The notes under the pieces were generated by a model. It made no database searches and was not told the DNA's origin. It saw only the letters and a program-made list of their open reading frames with translations. From assembly GCF_002262935.1 (NCBI RefSeq), contig NZ_NPIA01000003.1, forward strand, positions 186,001 through 250,000: a stretch of DNA of 64,000 nt. The letters are read 5' to 3'. Both the position numbers and the translations under genes were made by a program. Below are positions 9,011 through 18,978 of the stretch, one piece after another. This DNA is from Lottiidibacillus patelloidae. GTDB taxonomy: Bacteria > Bacillota > Bacilli > Bacillales > SA5d-4. The stretch's first letter is position 1, and each line of letters opens with the position of its first letter.

Positions 9011-9181
9011 TTGAATAGCAAAATTGAAGTATTATCAACAGTGAAAGTAGACCGTTCAGCAGACCTTTATAAGATTGTCGACAGCCTGAACAGAACGCTG
9101 AAACATCAGGACTTAATGTTTGGATTAGCCCTTGATGAAAAAGACCCAAATAAAATGGTATTTACCATATACCGAACGTGA
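9011..9181 (+). CDS. ypmA: Small conserved protein YpmA (DUF4264)
   Basis: A 56-residue protein that starts with TTG behind TTGGAGGTAGAGGAAG. It begins MNSKIEVLSTVKVDRSADLY and ends MVFTIYRT, which matches my memory of B. subtilis YpmA closely, and the position before ypmB and aspB is the same. The function is unknown. Its unusual start and small size make it easy to miss. The stop codon lies five bases before the ypmB ATG, so the two are translated together. Confidence 0.85.
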   Translation: MNSKIEVLSTVKVDRSADLYKIVDSLNRTLKHQDLMFGLALDEKDPNKMVFTIYRT

Positions 9182-9185
9182 AGCT

Positions 9186-9668
9186 ATGACCAAACGCAGG
9201 TGGATTATCTCATTGATAATACTAATTAGTATTATCCTTTCATTTCTGTTCGTCCTCTATTTTACTACGATGAGTCCCGATAGTAAGCTTTCTAAGCAGG
9301 CAATCGACAGAATATATGAAAACTCAAAAATTAAGAAAATCCTTGATGTAGAACATTATCACGGAGAAAAATCTTACCGTGTTATTGAAGCGGAAACAGC
9401 TAATCAAAGTGGTTATTTCTTTGTCCCTGATGAAACTAGTGAAGAGATAATTTTTGTAAATAAAGAAGAAGGCATTACAAGACAAAATGCTAAAGAAATT
9501 ATTTTAAAAGAAAAAAAAGATATTGAAATACTTGATATACGGTTAGCAATCGATCGTAAAAAGCCACTATGGGAAATTGTTTTTAAAGAAAAAAATGGAC
9601 AGAGAACATTTTTTTATATTACATATAAGTCTGGGGAATTTTACAAACGATTAACAATATCTAATTAA
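9186..9668 (+). CDS. ypmB: Membrane-anchored PepSY-type protein YpmB
   Basis: The 160-residue protein has one N-terminal membrane segment (WIISLIILISIILSFLFVLY) and an extracytoplasmic part with two PepSY-like alpha/beta units: SYRVIEAETANQSGYFFVP and DIRLAIDRKKPLWEIVFKE. PepSY domains are thought to inhibit or modulate peptidases at the cell surface; the specific role of YpmB is not known. I chose the ATG at 9186, directly after ypmA, because upstream in-frame starts would lie inside ypmA. It is followed by aspB 22 bases later, as in B. subtilis. Confidence 0.85.
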   Translation: MTKRRWIISLIILISIILSFLFVLYFTTMSPDSKLSKQAIDRIYENSKIKKILDVEHYHGEKSYRVIEAETANQSGYFFVPDETSEEIIFVNKEEGITRQNAKEIILKEKKDIEILDIRLAIDRKKPLWEIVFKEKNGQRTFFYITYKSGEFYKRLTISN

Positions 9669-9690
9669 TATATAACGGAGGTATTTCTAA

Positions 9691-10872
9691 TTGAAACTTT
9701 CAAAAAGAGTTGCTACGCTAACACCTTCTAAAACATTAGCAATTACTGCAAAAGCGCAACAATTGCGCGAAGAAGGCAATGATGTTATCGGATTAGGAGC
9801 AGGTGAACCTGATTTTAATACACCTACGCATATTTTAGAAGCTGCAAAAAATGCGATGGATGAAGGCAAAACAAAATACACGCCAGCTGGTGGTGTACCA
9901 GCATTAAAAGAGAGTATTATTAGGAAATTTGCTACAGATCAACAATTAACATATGACAAAAACGAAGTTATTGTTTGTACAGGCGCAAAACATGCTTTAT
10001 TTACGTTGTTTCAAGCACTATTGGATAAAGGGGATGAAGTTATAATCCCAACTCCATTTTGGGTAAGTTATCCTGAACAAGTTAAGCTTGCAGAAGGAAA
10101 TCCTGTATATGTCGAAGGGCTAGAAACAAATCAGTTTAAAATAACAGCAGAACAACTAGAAAATGCAATAACACCTAAAACAAAAGCGGTTATTATTAAT
10201 TCTCCATCAAATCCAACAGGAATGATTTATACAAAAGAAGAATTATCTGCATTAGGTGAAGTCTGTTTAAAGCATAATATATTGATCGTTTCAGATGAAA
10301 TATACGAGAAACTTACTTATGGTGAAGAAAAACATGTATCTATTGCTGAAATTTCATCACAGTTAAAAGATCAAACGGTCATTATTAATGGTGTTTCTAA
10401 GTCGCATGCAATGACTGGCTGGAGAATAGGGTACGCCGCTGGAAATAAATCGATTATTAAAGCAATGACAAATTTAATAAGTCATAGCACGTCTAATCCT
10501 ACTTCAGTTGCGCAATATGCAGCAATGGCAGCATACGATGGAACGCAACAACCTTTAGATGAAATGAACAAAGCTTTTGAACAAAGATTAAATACAGTTT
10601 ATGAGCGAATAACGAAAATAGATGGGTTTACTTGCATTAAGCCTCAAGGTGCTTTCTACGTTTTTCCTAATGCAAAAAATGCTGCAAAACGAAAAGGTTA
10701 TGATACAGTAGATGAATGGGTAGAAGCATTACTTGAAGAAGAAAAAGTTGCCTTAGTACCAGGTTCTGGCTTTGGAGCAGATGATTATGTTCGTTTATCT
10801 TATGCTACTTCATTAGATGTCTTAAATGAGGCATTGGACAGAATTGAACGTTTTATGTCTAATAATAATTAA
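9691..10872 (+). CDS. aspB: Aspartate aminotransferase (class I, PLP-dependent)
   Basis: This 393-residue fold-type I aminotransferase interconverts aspartate and oxaloacetate with glutamate/2-oxoglutarate. Visible elements include IGLGAGEPDFNTP, the INSPSNPTGMIY stretch with the cofactor-contacting asparagine, VSDEIYEKLTYG, and VSKSHAMTGWRIGY, where the lysine in SKS binds PLP. The arginine in the C-terminal VRLSYATS binds the substrate carboxylate. The start is TTG behind AACGGAGGT. It sits between ypmB and asnS, an order shared with Bacillus; aspartate is also the substrate for AsnS and PanD in this window. Confidence 0.95.
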   Translation: MKLSKRVATLTPSKTLAITAKAQQLREEGNDVIGLGAGEPDFNTPTHILEAAKNAMDEGKTKYTPAGGVPALKESIIRKFATDQQLTYDKNEVIVCTGAKHALFTLFQALLDKGDEVIIPTPFWVSYPEQVKLAEGNPVYVEGLETNQFKITAEQLENAITPKTKAVIINSPSNPTGMIYTKEELSALGEVCLKHNILIVSDEIYEKLTYGEEKHVSIAEISSQLKDQTVIINGVSKSHAMTGWRIGYAAGNKSIIKAMTNLISHSTSNPTSVAQYAAMAAYDGTQQPLDEMNKAFEQRLNTVYERITKIDGFTCIKPQGAFYVFPNAKNAAKRKGYDTVDEWVEALLEEEKVALVPGSGFGADDYVRLSYATSLDVLNEALDRIERFMSNNN

Positions 10873-10944
10873 TTTATAAGTTGACGAAAAAAATTTTCCA
10901 ACTGTATAATGAAAACTAATTTACAAAGATGGAGGTAATTAATC

Positions 10945-12237
10945 GTGAAAACTACAATTTCACAAGTACATAAATATGTGGACCAAGAAGTAACAATTGG
11001 TGCATGGATAGCAAACAAGCGATCAAGTGGAAAAATAGCATTTTTACAACTTCGTGACGGGACAGGCTTTATACAAGGCGTTATTGTCAAAGCAGAGGTG
11101 GAGGAGGAACTTTTCCAAAAGGCAAAAGGGCTTACTCAAGAAACTTCCGTTTATGTCACTGGAATCGTTCGTAAAGATGAAAGATCACCTTTAGGATTTG
11201 AATTAGGGGTTACGAACGTAGAAATAATCCATGAAGCTGTTGATTACCCGATCACACCTAAGAAACATGGCACAGACTTCCTAATGGATCATCGCCATCT
11301 TTGGTTGCGCTCAAAACGTCAACATTCTGTAATGAAGATTAGAAATGAAATTATTCGTGCTACATATGAGTTTTTCAATGAAAATGGTTTTGTGAAAGTA
11401 GATCCGCCAATTTTAACAGGTACATCTGCTGAAGGAACGACAGAGCTATTCCATACGAAATATTTTGATGAAGATGCTTACCTTTCTCAAAGTGGCCAGT
11501 TATATATGGAAGCGGCAGCAATGGCACTTGGAAAAGTATTTTCTTTTGGACCAACTTTCCGTGCGGAAAAATCAAAGACACGCCGTCATTTAATTGAATT
11601 TTGGATGATCGAGCCAGAAATGTCATTCGTTGAACATGAAGAAAATTTAGAAATTCAAGAGCAATATGTAAGTTACCTAGTTCAGTCAGTTCTTAAAAAC
11701 TGTAAACTTGAATTAGAAACTTTAGGTCGAGATACATCAAAATTAGAAAAAATTCGAGCACCATTCCCAAGAATTACATATGATGATGCGATTAAGTTAC
11801 TTCATGAACAAGGGTTTGATGATATTCAGTGGGGAGAAGACTTTGGTGCACCACATGAAACTGCAATTGCAGAAAGCTTTGATATGCCAGTATTTATTAC
11901 ACATTACCCAACGGAAATTAAGTCTTTCTATATGAAGCCAGATCCAACTCGTGCTGATGTGGTATTATGTGCTGATTTAATTGCTCCTGAAGGTTATGGA
12001 GAAATAATTGGTGGTTCTCAACGTATTGACGACCCTAAACTTATGAAAGAAAGATATGAAGCGCACAACTTAGATGCAGAAGCATACAAATGGTATTTAG
12101 ATTTACGTGAGTATGGATCAGTACCGCATTCTGGTTTTGGTTTAGGTTTAGAACGTACGGTTGCTTGGATTGCTGGATTAGAGCATATTCGTGAGACAAT
12201 TCCATTCCCACGCTTATTAAATCGTTTATATCCTTAA
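10945..12237 (+). CDS. asnS: Asparaginyl-tRNA synthetase
   Basis: AsnS charges tRNA-Asn with asparagine. The 430-residue protein has the N-terminal OB-fold anticodon-binding domain ([20 protein letters not shown]) and a class II catalytic core with motif 2 [20 protein letters not shown] and motif 3 [12 protein letters not shown]. The Asn-type rather than Asp-type assignment rests on overall length and gene order. The start is GTG behind GATGGAGGT. It lies 72 bases after aspB and is closed by a terminator. Confidence 0.97.
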   Translation: MKTTISQVHKYVDQEVTIGAWIANKRSSGKIAFLQLRDGTGFIQGVIVKAEVEEELFQKAKGLTQETSVYVTGIVRKDERSPLGFELGVTNVEIIHEAVDYPITPKKHGTDFLMDHRHLWLRSKRQHSVMKIRNEIIRATYEFFNENGFVKVDPPILTGTSAEGTTELFHTKYFDEDAYLSQSGQLYMEAAAMALGKVFSFGPTFRAEKSKTRRHLIEFWMIEPEMSFVEHEENLEIQEQYVSYLVQSVLKNCKLELETLGRDTSKLEKIRAPFPRITYDDAIKLLHEQGFDDIQWGEDFGAPHETAIAESFDMPVFITHYPTEIKSFYMKPDPTRADVVLCADLIAPEGYGEIIGGSQRIDDPKLMKERYEAHNLDAEAYKWYLDLREYGSVPHSGFGLGLERTVAWIAGLEHIRETIPFPRLLNRLYP

Positions 12238-12244
12238 AAATTTG

Positions 12245-12266
12245 CCCCCTTTAAAAGGGGGTTTTT
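12245..12266 (+). terminator. Terminator after asnS
   Basis: CCCCCTTT pairs with AAAGGGGG in a tight hairpin followed by TTTTT, eight bases after the asnS stop. Confidence 0.88.
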
Positions 12267-12329
12267 ACATTTCTTTTACAGCGTTTTATATAGAAAACCA
12301 TGCTATAATATGAAAGAGGTGTTAAACGT

Positions 12330-13052
12330 ATGGAGAAAACAAGTTATATTAAGTGGATCACTAGTGGGAATGTATCTGTTCCGATGTTACTATTAGAAAA
12401 TTATAAAAAGTTACAAATTAATGAATTAGAAACGATGTTATTAATTCATTTACATTCATATATAGAAAAAGGTAATTATTTCCCGACGCCTGAAGATATT
12501 GCTTCTAGGATGACGTGTACTGTAGAACAATGTTGTGACATTTTAAGAAAATTTATTCAAAGAGGCTTTATTTCGATAGAAGACCAAGTTGAACATATAA
12601 GTAATGTTCGAACAGAAAGTTACTCGCTCTTACCACTTTGGGAAAAGTTGTTTACATTACTTAATGAACAAGGGAAAGAAAAAGAACAGCAAACAAAAGT
12701 TAAACAAGAAGAAAGCCTTTATACAATTTTTGAGCGAGAGTTTGCAAGACCGCTTTCTCCAATGGAATGTGAAACTTTGTCTTTATGGATTGACCAAGAT
12801 GGGCATACAACAGAATTAATTACTGCAGCTTTAAGGGAAGCAGTAATATCTGGGAAAATGAACATCCGTTATATTGATAGAATTTTATATGAATGGAAAA
12901 GAAATGGAATAAAAACTGTGGAACAAGCAAAAGAACATGGTAAGAAATTTCGCTCATACAATAAACAACCTGAAGTGAAGAGTACTGAAGATAATAATAA
13001 ACCTAAAGAAAAATCGACCACGCCTTTTTATCATTGGTTAGAAAAGCCTTAG
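12330..13052 (+). CDS. dnaD: Primosome component DnaD
   Basis: DnaD acts with DnaA, DnaB and DnaI to load the replicative helicase at oriC and at restart sites. The 240-residue length fits. Residues about 1-95 are the winged-helix oligomerisation domain (NELETMLLIHLHSYI, FPTPEDIASRM); residues about 120-200 are the C-terminal DnaB_2/DDBH2 DNA-binding domain ending in the typical YIDRILYEWKRNGI motif. The ATG is preceded by GAAAGAGGTG. A TGCTATAAT extended -10 lies only about 20 bases before the start, so the real promoter position is uncertain. nth begins 10 bases after the stop. Confidence 0.93.
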   Translation: MEKTSYIKWITSGNVSVPMLLLENYKKLQINELETMLLIHLHSYIEKGNYFPTPEDIASRMTCTVEQCCDILRKFIQRGFISIEDQVEHISNVRTESYSLLPLWEKLFTLLNEQGKEKEQQTKVKQEESLYTIFEREFARPLSPMECETLSLWIDQDGHTTELITAALREAVISGKMNIRYIDRILYEWKRNGIKTVEQAKEHGKKFRSYNKQPEVKSTEDNNKPKEKSTTPFYHWLEKP

Positions 13053-13062
13053 GAGAGAGACG

Positions 13063-13710
13063 ATGTTAACAAGAAAAAATATACGATTTGCATTAGACAC
13101 GATTGGTGATATGTTTCCTGATGCACATTGTGAACTAAATCACCGAAATCCATTTGAATTAGTCATTGCCGTGTTGCTTTCTGCCCAATGTACAGATGTA
13201 CTAGTTAATAAAGTAACGAAAGACTTATTTGAGAAGTATAAAACGCCTGAAGATTTTTTAGCAGTATCTGAAGAGGAAATAGGGCAAGATATACGTTCAA
13301 TCGGTTTGTGGAGAAATAAAGCAAAAAACATTCGAAAACTATGTGAAATTTTAATAAATGACTTCAATGGTGAAGTTCCACAAGATCGTGATACATTGAC
13401 GCAACTTCCAGGTGTAGGCAGGAAAACAGCCAATGTTGTTGTAAGCGTAGCATTTGGAATTCCGGCTATTGCAGTTGACACGCATGTTGATCGAGTCAGT
13501 AAACGCTTAGCTATTTGTAGGTGGAAAGACTCCGTGCTTGAAGTTGAAAAAACATTGATGAGAAAAATTCCAGAAGATGAATGGGGAGTAACACATCATC
13601 GATTAATTTTTTTTGGTAGATACCATTGCAAAGCACAAAATCCGCAATGTCATCAGTGCCCATTACTAGAAATATGTCGCGAAGGAAAGAAGCGAATGAA
13701 ACCCGCATAA
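13063..13710 (+). CDS. nth: Endonuclease III (DNA glycosylase/AP lyase)
   Basis: Nth removes oxidised pyrimidines and cuts the abasic site. The 215-residue protein has the helix-hairpin-helix LPGVGRKTANVV, with catalytic Lys121, and the HhH-GPD aspartate 139 in AVDTHVDRV. The C-terminal [4Fe-4S] cluster has the standard C-x6-C-x2-C-x5-C spacing (CKAQNPQCHQCPLLEIC). It follows dnaD by 10 bases, the same pairing as in Bacillus, and a terminator lies just downstream. Confidence 0.97.
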   Translation: MLTRKNIRFALDTIGDMFPDAHCELNHRNPFELVIAVLLSAQCTDVLVNKVTKDLFEKYKTPEDFLAVSEEEIGQDIRSIGLWRNKAKNIRKLCEILINDFNGEVPQDRDTLTQLPGVGRKTANVVVSVAFGIPAIAVDTHVDRVSKRLAICRWKDSVLEVEKTLMRKIPEDEWGVTHHRLIFFGRYHCKAQNPQCHQCPLLEICREGKKRMKPA

Positions 13711-13727
13711 GCTGGTAATGACTTTAA

Positions 13728-13754
13728 GGTGCTCGTTCAATCGAGTGCCTTTTT
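13728..13754 (+). terminator. Terminator after nth
   Basis: GGTGCTCG and TCGAGTGCC pair (with G-U pairs) and are followed by TTTTT. It lies upstream of the chosen ypoC start. Confidence 0.7.
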
Positions 13755-13783
13755 ATCTTTCAAAGATAGGAGACATACATACG

Positions 13784-14308
13784 TTGGATAAAACCGTACA
13801 ATTAGAAGTTAAAGATGATTTTTTAGTAAGCCCATTTTATAAAAAAAATGATTTGCTCCTTGTCCAACCTCAACGGTCTATGGAGGATCTTTTAGAATTT
13901 CCATTTATTATTGATATGTATTTTGAAATATTTTCGATCCAAGCACCATGGCTTTATAAACCATACATGTTAATGATATATGATAAATGGAAACGAGATG
14001 AGCAAGGAATTGCAAAGCTTTTCAAAAAGAGGAGGAGTCATGAATGTAGTGAGTTGATGAGAATTCATATTGCTGCTTTTATTGATTTTTTATTTTGGAT
14101 AAATAAACAAAGAGTCGACTCATTAAAAAATCTTCCTGTAGACGTTAGTCAGTTACGTATAAAGCCTGTTAATTGTATGGAAAGACTAAACTATATTATT
14201 AATAAGCATAATCAGTTTCAATCATTTATTTTATTGCAACAACTATTTGATGAAGTTTTTAAAACCTATCAAATAGAAGAAGCAAAAAAAGATAACCCGC
14301 TTTATTAA
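13784..14308 (+). CDS. ypoC: Conserved Bacillus protein YpoC-like, function unknown
   Basis: A 174-residue soluble protein in the ypoC position between nth and ponA. Its middle (FIIDMYFEIFSIQAPWLY, then NCMERLNYI in the C-terminal half) fits my recollection of the YpoC family, which has no known function. It is rich in aromatic and basic residues and looks mostly helical. I chose the TTG start behind ATAGGAG; the longer in-frame start at 13718 would place the nth terminator inside the gene. Its 3' end faces ponA and shares a terminator with it. Confidence 0.7.
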   Translation: MDKTVQLEVKDDFLVSPFYKKNDLLLVQPQRSMEDLLEFPFIIDMYFEIFSIQAPWLYKPYMLMIYDKWKRDEQGIAKLFKKRRSHECSELMRIHIAAFIDFLFWINKQRVDSLKNLPVDVSQLRIKPVNCMERLNYIINKHNQFQSFILLQQLFDEVFKTYQIEEAKKDNPLY

Positions 14309-14324
14309 AGGGGTTATCTTTTTT
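14291..14324. terminator. Shared terminator between ypoC and ponA
   Basis: GATAACCC pairs with GGGTTATC. T tracts flank it on the + strand side and A tracts on the other, so it can serve both convergent genes. Confidence 0.8.
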
Positions 14325-14327
14325 CTA

Positions 14328-16790
14328 TTACAAATTAATATTTAGCAATGAAGTGCCAGTCTCATCGCTACCTTCATCTGTTTCATCGTCCGTAGTTTCA
14401 TCGTCTTCTTGGCGTCCTTCTTCTTCGCCATCGTTACCATTATTATCAAATGGATCAGGTAATTGGAATAACGGTTTTTCAACAAGAATTTCAATAACGA
14501 AAGGAATAGATACATTCGACGGATAATTTCTATCCTTTGCAATTAAACGATAGCGGTAAATCGCACCATCAATAGGTTCTGTTAGTTCATATGTTAATGC
14601 TGTTGTATTTTCGAGAATTAATTGATATGGACCTTCATCGATCGATACGTGTAAATCAAAAACTACTTCATTTGTTTCTTCTTCCGTTTCATTTGTTTCG
14701 TGATTCCAATTTAAAATAATTTTATCATTCTCTTTATCATAAATGCCGTCCATCATTGGTTGCTCAACTTGCTTATATTTTTTTGAGATTTCCCTTGGCT
14801 CTGTGCCTTTAATATAAAGCTCACTAATAATCTCTTCTTTTGGTGTATAGTCACTAGGTAACAGGCCAGTCGATTTCTCGATATATACTTCAAGCACATT
14901 AGCAGGTTTTGTAAAATTAGCAGTTTCTTTATCTGCATGAACGTTTTCCATGACAGCTTTAAATAAATAAGCTGCAATTCGTTTACCTTCATTTGATATA
15001 TGCTGTTCTTTAGTCGTTGAGTTATACCCAGTCCAAACTGCGGCTGTATAATTTGTTGTATAGCCTGCAAACCATGAATCTCTAGCCCCAAGTGGTTCAT
15101 TCCATTCATCTGGTAAGTTTGTAGTACCCGTCTTTCCTGCTAAAGGAAGTCCTTGTACATTACCTCTGCTACCTGTACCACTTTTTACTACTGTTTTTAA
15201 CATATCAGTGATCATATAAGCAGTTGCTTCTGACATAACCTTTTTCTCTTCTGGCTTTAAGTTAATGACTCTTCCGTCTGGAAATTCGATTTTTTCTACG
15301 CTATAAGGACTTGAATAATAGCCGCGATCTGCAAAACTACGATATGCACCAGCAATATCAATTGGAGTAGGACCGACAGTAAACCCACCAATCGCATACG
15401 ATTCTAAGTATTTGTCGTTTGCAGGCATTCCAATCGATGTTGCGAATGTTTTTGCTCGTTCAGCACCTACTTCTTTGAAAGCTTTTACTGCTGGGACGTT
15501 TAGCGACAAACTTAATGCTTCACGAACGGTAACGTTTCCGCGGTATTTTTTATCCCAGTTATTAACTTTCTTACCTGTGCTATAAAAATATTCTTCATCA
15601 TTTATTAATGTCCCAGTTGACCATTGTAAGTACTCTATAGCAGGGCCATAGTCTAATATCGGTTTGATGGTTGAACCAGGCTGACGTTGAATATTGGCAA
15701 AGTCGATCGTTGTATTATTTCTTCCACTTGTTAGTGCTCTTATTGCTCCTGTCTTTGAATCTAATAAGACTACAGCTGCTTGAAAATTTTCATCAGGATA
15801 CGTAATTGTACCGTTTTCCATTAAGGATTCAACATGCTGTTGTGCTTTAATGTCTATTGTTGTATAAATCTTTAAGCCACCTTCATACAGGTTTAATGCT
15901 ACTTGGTGCTTTTTAGCATAAGCATCAATCTCATTGATTACTTGGCGCATGAACTGGTGATATTGCTTTTTTTCTTCTGTCTCCATTATTAATGAATCTG
16001 TAACTGATTTTTCTTTTGCTTCGTTCGCTTCCTCTGCAGTAATAAATCCGTATTTTTCCATTTGAGAAAGGACGATATTTCTGCGTTTTTCTGCTTCCTC
16101 TGGATTAATAAATGGATTATAATAATTCGGTCTTTGAGGCATACCTGCTAACAGGGCAATTTCATGCAATTCTAATTCATTTAATTCTTTGCCGAAATAA
16201 GTTTTGGCAGCAGTCGCTACACCATAAGCACCTTCTGAAAAGTAAATTTTATTTAAATACATCGCTAATATTTCATCTTTTGAATAATTACGTTCTAAAA
16301 GAATAGCTAAATATTGCTCCTGTATTTTTCGTTTGAATTTCTTTTCATGAGAGAAGAAGGAATTCTTGATTACTTGCTGTGTTATCGTACTTGCTCCCTC
16401 AGAACCAATACCTCTAGTTACATTTGCAACTACTGCACCAAATATACGCTTAATATCAATTCCAATATGTTCTTTAAAACGAATATCTTCAACAGCAATA
16501 AAGGCATTTTGCATAAGTTCCGGTACATCAGAAATTGAAACTGTTTTTCTGTTCTCAACCCCAGATAATGCTTCGACTTCCTGACCGTTCATGTCATAGA
16601 TTATTGATGACTGTGCGTCATTTAGAAGTTCCTTTTCTAAAGAGGGAGCATCTAAAATATATGAAATTACAATAATGGTTAAGATAAGAAAAATTGCAGA
16701 GCCTAGTAATGAGCTTCCTAAAAGAATTCGTTTAAATAAGCTTTTCTTTTGTTTTGCTCTTCTTGTTTTTCGTTGAGCATTTTTTGACAT
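14328..16790 (-). CDS. ponA: Class A penicillin-binding protein 1 (glycosyltransferase/transpeptidase)
   Basis: PBP1 polymerises and cross-links peptidoglycan outside the membrane. Order of domains: basic cytoplasmic tail, one membrane helix (LLGSSLLGSAIFLILTIIVI), GT51 domain with EDIRFKEH and GASTITQQ and NKIYFSEGAYGV, then transpeptidase with STIK (PGSTIKPI), the SLN motif and KTGTT (LAGKTGTTN). A fibronectin III-like region and a very acidic D/E-rich tail close the protein. I prefer the ATG at 16790 (MSKNAQRK), which has AAAGGA upstream; the ATG at 16814 lacks a ribosome site and overlaps recU. The order recU-ponA on this strand is the same as in B. subtilis, linking wall synthesis with chromosome segregation. 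Confidence 0.95.
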   Translation of the reverse strand: MSKNAQRKTRRAKQKKSLFKRILLGSSLLGSAIFLILTIIVISYILDAPSLEKELLNDAQSSIIYDMNGQEVEALSGVENRKTVSISDVPELMQNAFIAVEDIRFKEHIGIDIKRIFGAVVANVTRGIGSEGASTITQQVIKNSFFSHEKKFKRKIQEQYLAILLERNYSKDEILAMYLNKIYFSEGAYGVATAAKTYFGKELNELELHEIALLAGMPQRPNYYNPFINPEEAEKRRNIVLSQMEKYGFITAEEANEAKEKSVTDSLIMETEEKKQYHQFMRQVINEIDAYAKKHQVALNLYEGGLKIYTTIDIKAQQHVESLMENGTITYPDENFQAAVVLLDSKTGAIRALTSGRNNTTIDFANIQRQPGSTIKPILDYGPAIEYLQWSTGTLINDEEYFYSTGKKVNNWDKKYRGNVTVREALSLSLNVPAVKAFKEVGAERAKTFATSIGMPANDKYLESYAIGGFTVGPTPIDIAGAYRSFADRGYYSSPYSVEKIEFPDGRVINLKPEEKKVMSEATAYMITDMLKTVVKSGTGSRGNVQGLPLAGKTGTTNLPDEWNEPLGARDSWFAGYTTNYTAAVWTGYNSTTKEQHISNEGKRIAAYLFKAVMENVHADKETANFTKPANVLEVYIEKSTGLLPSDYTPKEEIISELYIKGTEPREISKKYKQVEQPMMDGIYDKENDKIILNWNHETNETEEETNEVVFDLHVSIDEGPYQLILENTTALTYELTEPIDGAIYRYRLIAKDRNYPSNVSIPFVIEILVEKPLFQLPDPFDNNGNDGEEEGRQEDDETTDDETDEGSDETGTSLLNINL

Positions 16791-16806
16791 TTTGTGGTCA
16801 ATCCTT

Positions 16807-17412
16807 TCAGTCATTCAAGTAATGTTCATCTATTATTTTTAAGTAATCAAGTAAAGGTTGGTAACCGAGCTTTATGACATGTCCAACTTCTTGTATAAAT
16901 AGATAAGGGATCGACTTCCTTCCACCTTTATCCATTTCCTTCCAACATTTTATAATGTGCCTTGCATCAATGAAAAATACATCTCCTAAGCTCGAAAAGC
17001 GAATAATAACAAAACATATTCCTTGTTGTTTGATAACTTGGCTCATATGTTCAATTTGATGTGGATGAAAATTTTGCAATGGAATAGACGTTTTGTTTTT
17101 CGTTTCTTTTGCTTCAAAATCAATATACTTACCTTTATATACACCATTAAAGTCAGTAGTAGAAGGTTGCTTAAAATAAGCTTCGCGGACAACAGCAGCA
17201 CTTCGACTAGGATAGTCAACTTTAACAATTTGGATTGGTGTTGGTTTTTTATGAATAACTGCAATGCCATTAGTTAAGTAATATTCATTTGTTTCGGAAA
17301 CATCTTCTTCTAATGTCATCCCACGGTTAGAGTAAGAAACTTTTTTATTCGTTAGTTTTGACGTAGAGTCACTTTGTTTAAACGTCTTTCCATTTGGGTA
17401 TTTAATGTTCAT
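16807..17412 (-). CDS. recU: Holliday junction resolvase RecU
   Basis: RecU cuts Holliday junctions and modulates RecA in Firmicutes. The 201-residue protein has the PD-(D/E)XK nuclease core in [20 protein letters not shown], where aspartate, glutamate and lysine form the metal site, preceded by the [20 protein letters not shown] segment of the family. The ATG has AAAGGTGG upstream. The 3' end lies next to ponA with 16 bases or less between them, so the two genes form one operon transcribed towards the left. Confidence 0.95.
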   Translation of the reverse strand: MNIKYPNGKTFKQSDSTSKLTNKKVSYSNRGMTLEEDVSETNEYYLTNGIAVIHKKPTPIQIVKVDYPSRSAAVVREAYFKQPSTTDFNGVYKGKYIDFEAKETKNKTSIPLQNFHPHQIEHMSQVIKQQGICFVIIRFSSLGDVFFIDARHIIKCWKEMDKGGRKSIPYLFIQEVGHVIKLGYQPLLDYLKIIDEHYLND

Positions 17413-17548
17413 CTAATTTCCACCTTTTGTCCACAATTATATATTCGTACTATAGTATCATTTTTTAATCGTATCACAGCAAACTATTTTTCGACAATTT
17501 GATTTTTACTATTTTTATCTTCATAAATCGCTGAAAAAGGGTGGTTTT

Positions 17549-18520
17549 GTGAGTAAAGCTTTAACGAGACAGGAAGTTTCTTTAGTCGAACAAATAAAAG
17601 AACAGACAAAACAAGGTAATATTGATAATATTTCACGTACCGTATTTTATAAGAAATTTTATGAACGAAACCGAGAAATAAGGTGGGCATTTTTAGCAAG
17701 TATGGTATCTCGTAATGCTGGTTGGAATATGACGGATTTAGTAACAAATAGTTATCGGGAAATTTTGAATGAAGAAATCAGAAGTTTATTATTTTTAACT
17801 TACGAGCGAGCAAATTGGCTTATTTTCTCAGATGCCTATCCACAACTATTGATATATGAGCAATCAAAAAAGTTAGGAATTCCACTTTTTGATTTATTAA
17901 CTCATTTCGGAGTATCAAAGTTTATGGTGAAGGAATGGAAACGATTTTGGACCAAGCACCATAGCGATCGACTAGTTATATCACAAATTATTAATGAACA
18001 GCATGTTATTGAAGGACCTGTATTAAATGATCCATTTTATAAAAAAAATGTATTTCAATCGCTTCCCTATAAGTTACAAGACATTCTCCATTTTAGTTCA
18101 GTGATATTTCCAACAATGAGTGGTAAGCTATATGGATTTTCAGTTCACCAATTTACGAAAGTAAAGGAAAGAGTCAAGGTAGGAAAATATTTGTATTGGT
18201 TACTATTTTACTCGAGGGAAAGTGAGTTGTTTAATCAGTTTTCTTTGCATACTGAACATACTGGGTCACGTAATGATTATGAAAAATACCGAGAGAAGCA
18301 TATAAGAATAACTCCAGAATTACGTGGGACTTTTCCGATCATATCACATCATAAAAGCGCTTTGCCTGATTGGTATATTAGTACGTATGATGTTTTGCCA
18401 TTCTATAAGAAGGTTTTTATTCCGAAAAAGTACGAGTTAACAAAGTGGCTCATCAAAAAGAACTTTGAATTGTCATTGTTAGCCACGGTGCAACATAAAC
18501 TTACAAGAGGTGGAAATTAA
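17549..18520 (+). CDS. yppC: DUF2515 protein YppC
   Basis: A 323-residue protein of the Bacillus YppC family (DUF2515), divergent from recU as in B. subtilis. Family stretches include ALTRQEVSLVEQIKEQT, REIRWAFLASMVSRNAGWNMTD and LPDWYISTYDVLPFYKK. The function is unknown. It is soluble and rich in aromatic and basic residues. The start is GTG behind AAGGGTGG. Only 136 bases separate it from recU, so the two promoters lie back to back. Confidence 0.88.
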   Translation: MSKALTRQEVSLVEQIKEQTKQGNIDNISRTVFYKKFYERNREIRWAFLASMVSRNAGWNMTDLVTNSYREILNEEIRSLLFLTYERANWLIFSDAYPQLLIYEQSKKLGIPLFDLLTHFGVSKFMVKEWKRFWTKHHSDRLVISQIINEQHVIEGPVLNDPFYKKNVFQSLPYKLQDILHFSSVIFPTMSGKLYGFSVHQFTKVKERVKVGKYLYWLLFYSRESELFNQFSLHTEHTGSRNDYEKYREKHIRITPELRGTFPIISHHKSALPDWYISTYDVLPFYKKVFIPKKYELTKWLIKKNFELSLLATVQHKLTRGGN

Positions 18521-18610
18521 TGCACTGCAATATTGAAATAACGCTTCTTTTTGTTAGAAAGGCACTTCTTTTGCCGAATAGCTACTAGTTTTGTCAGTGT
18601 AAAAGGTAAT

Positions 18611-18647
18611 ACAGTTTCTTAAGCGAAATTACTATTAAGAAAACTGT
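18611..18647. repeat. Inverted repeat directly before a small-gene ribosome site
   Basis: ACAGTTTCTTAA and TTAAGAAAACTGT can pair across about 12 bases, ending next to AGGAG. No T tract follows. It may be an operator or a leader structure near the ribosome site. Confidence 0.45.
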
Positions 18648-18664
18648 AGGAGCGTGATTTTAAA

Positions 18665-18928
18665 ATGATTGAGGCAAAACAACAAGTAGAAAATAAGTTG
18701 AATCAATTACTAAGGAAAATGACCGCTATAGAAAATACACTTGAAAGAAGAACGGATGAAGAAGCTACACAAATTATAAGGAGCTACGATGAAAATGTTA
18801 TAGCACTTAATAACTCAATAATTCAAACGAAGCTAGCAATTGATTCTTTTGAAAATAGTTTGCGTTCAGAAAGAGATCATACTGGTCAAAAAAAAGTACT
18901 TCAATTTCAAAGCGGCTTTTCATATTAG
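18665..18928 (+). CDS. Small coiled-coil protein, YppD position
   Basis: An 87-residue charged helical protein (KQQVENKLNQLLRKMTAIEN) with heptad-like leucine spacing over most of its length, so a coiled coil is likely. It occupies the place of yppD between yppC and yppE; I cannot confirm homology from sequence alone. The ATG has AGGAG 12 bases upstream. Function unknown. Confidence 0.6.
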   Translation: MIEAKQQVENKLNQLLRKMTAIENTLERRTDEEATQIIRSYDENVIALNNSIIQTKLAIDSFENSLRSERDHTGQKKVLQFQSGFSY

Positions 18929-18978
18929 CAATTATTCCTTTATAATTAGGTGACAGAATAGAAAGGAATAAATAAAAC

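Noticed and set aside
14342-15109. Alternative leftward frames within ponA
   Set aside because: They are out-of-frame shadows of the acidic tail and transpeptidase region, without ribosome sites.
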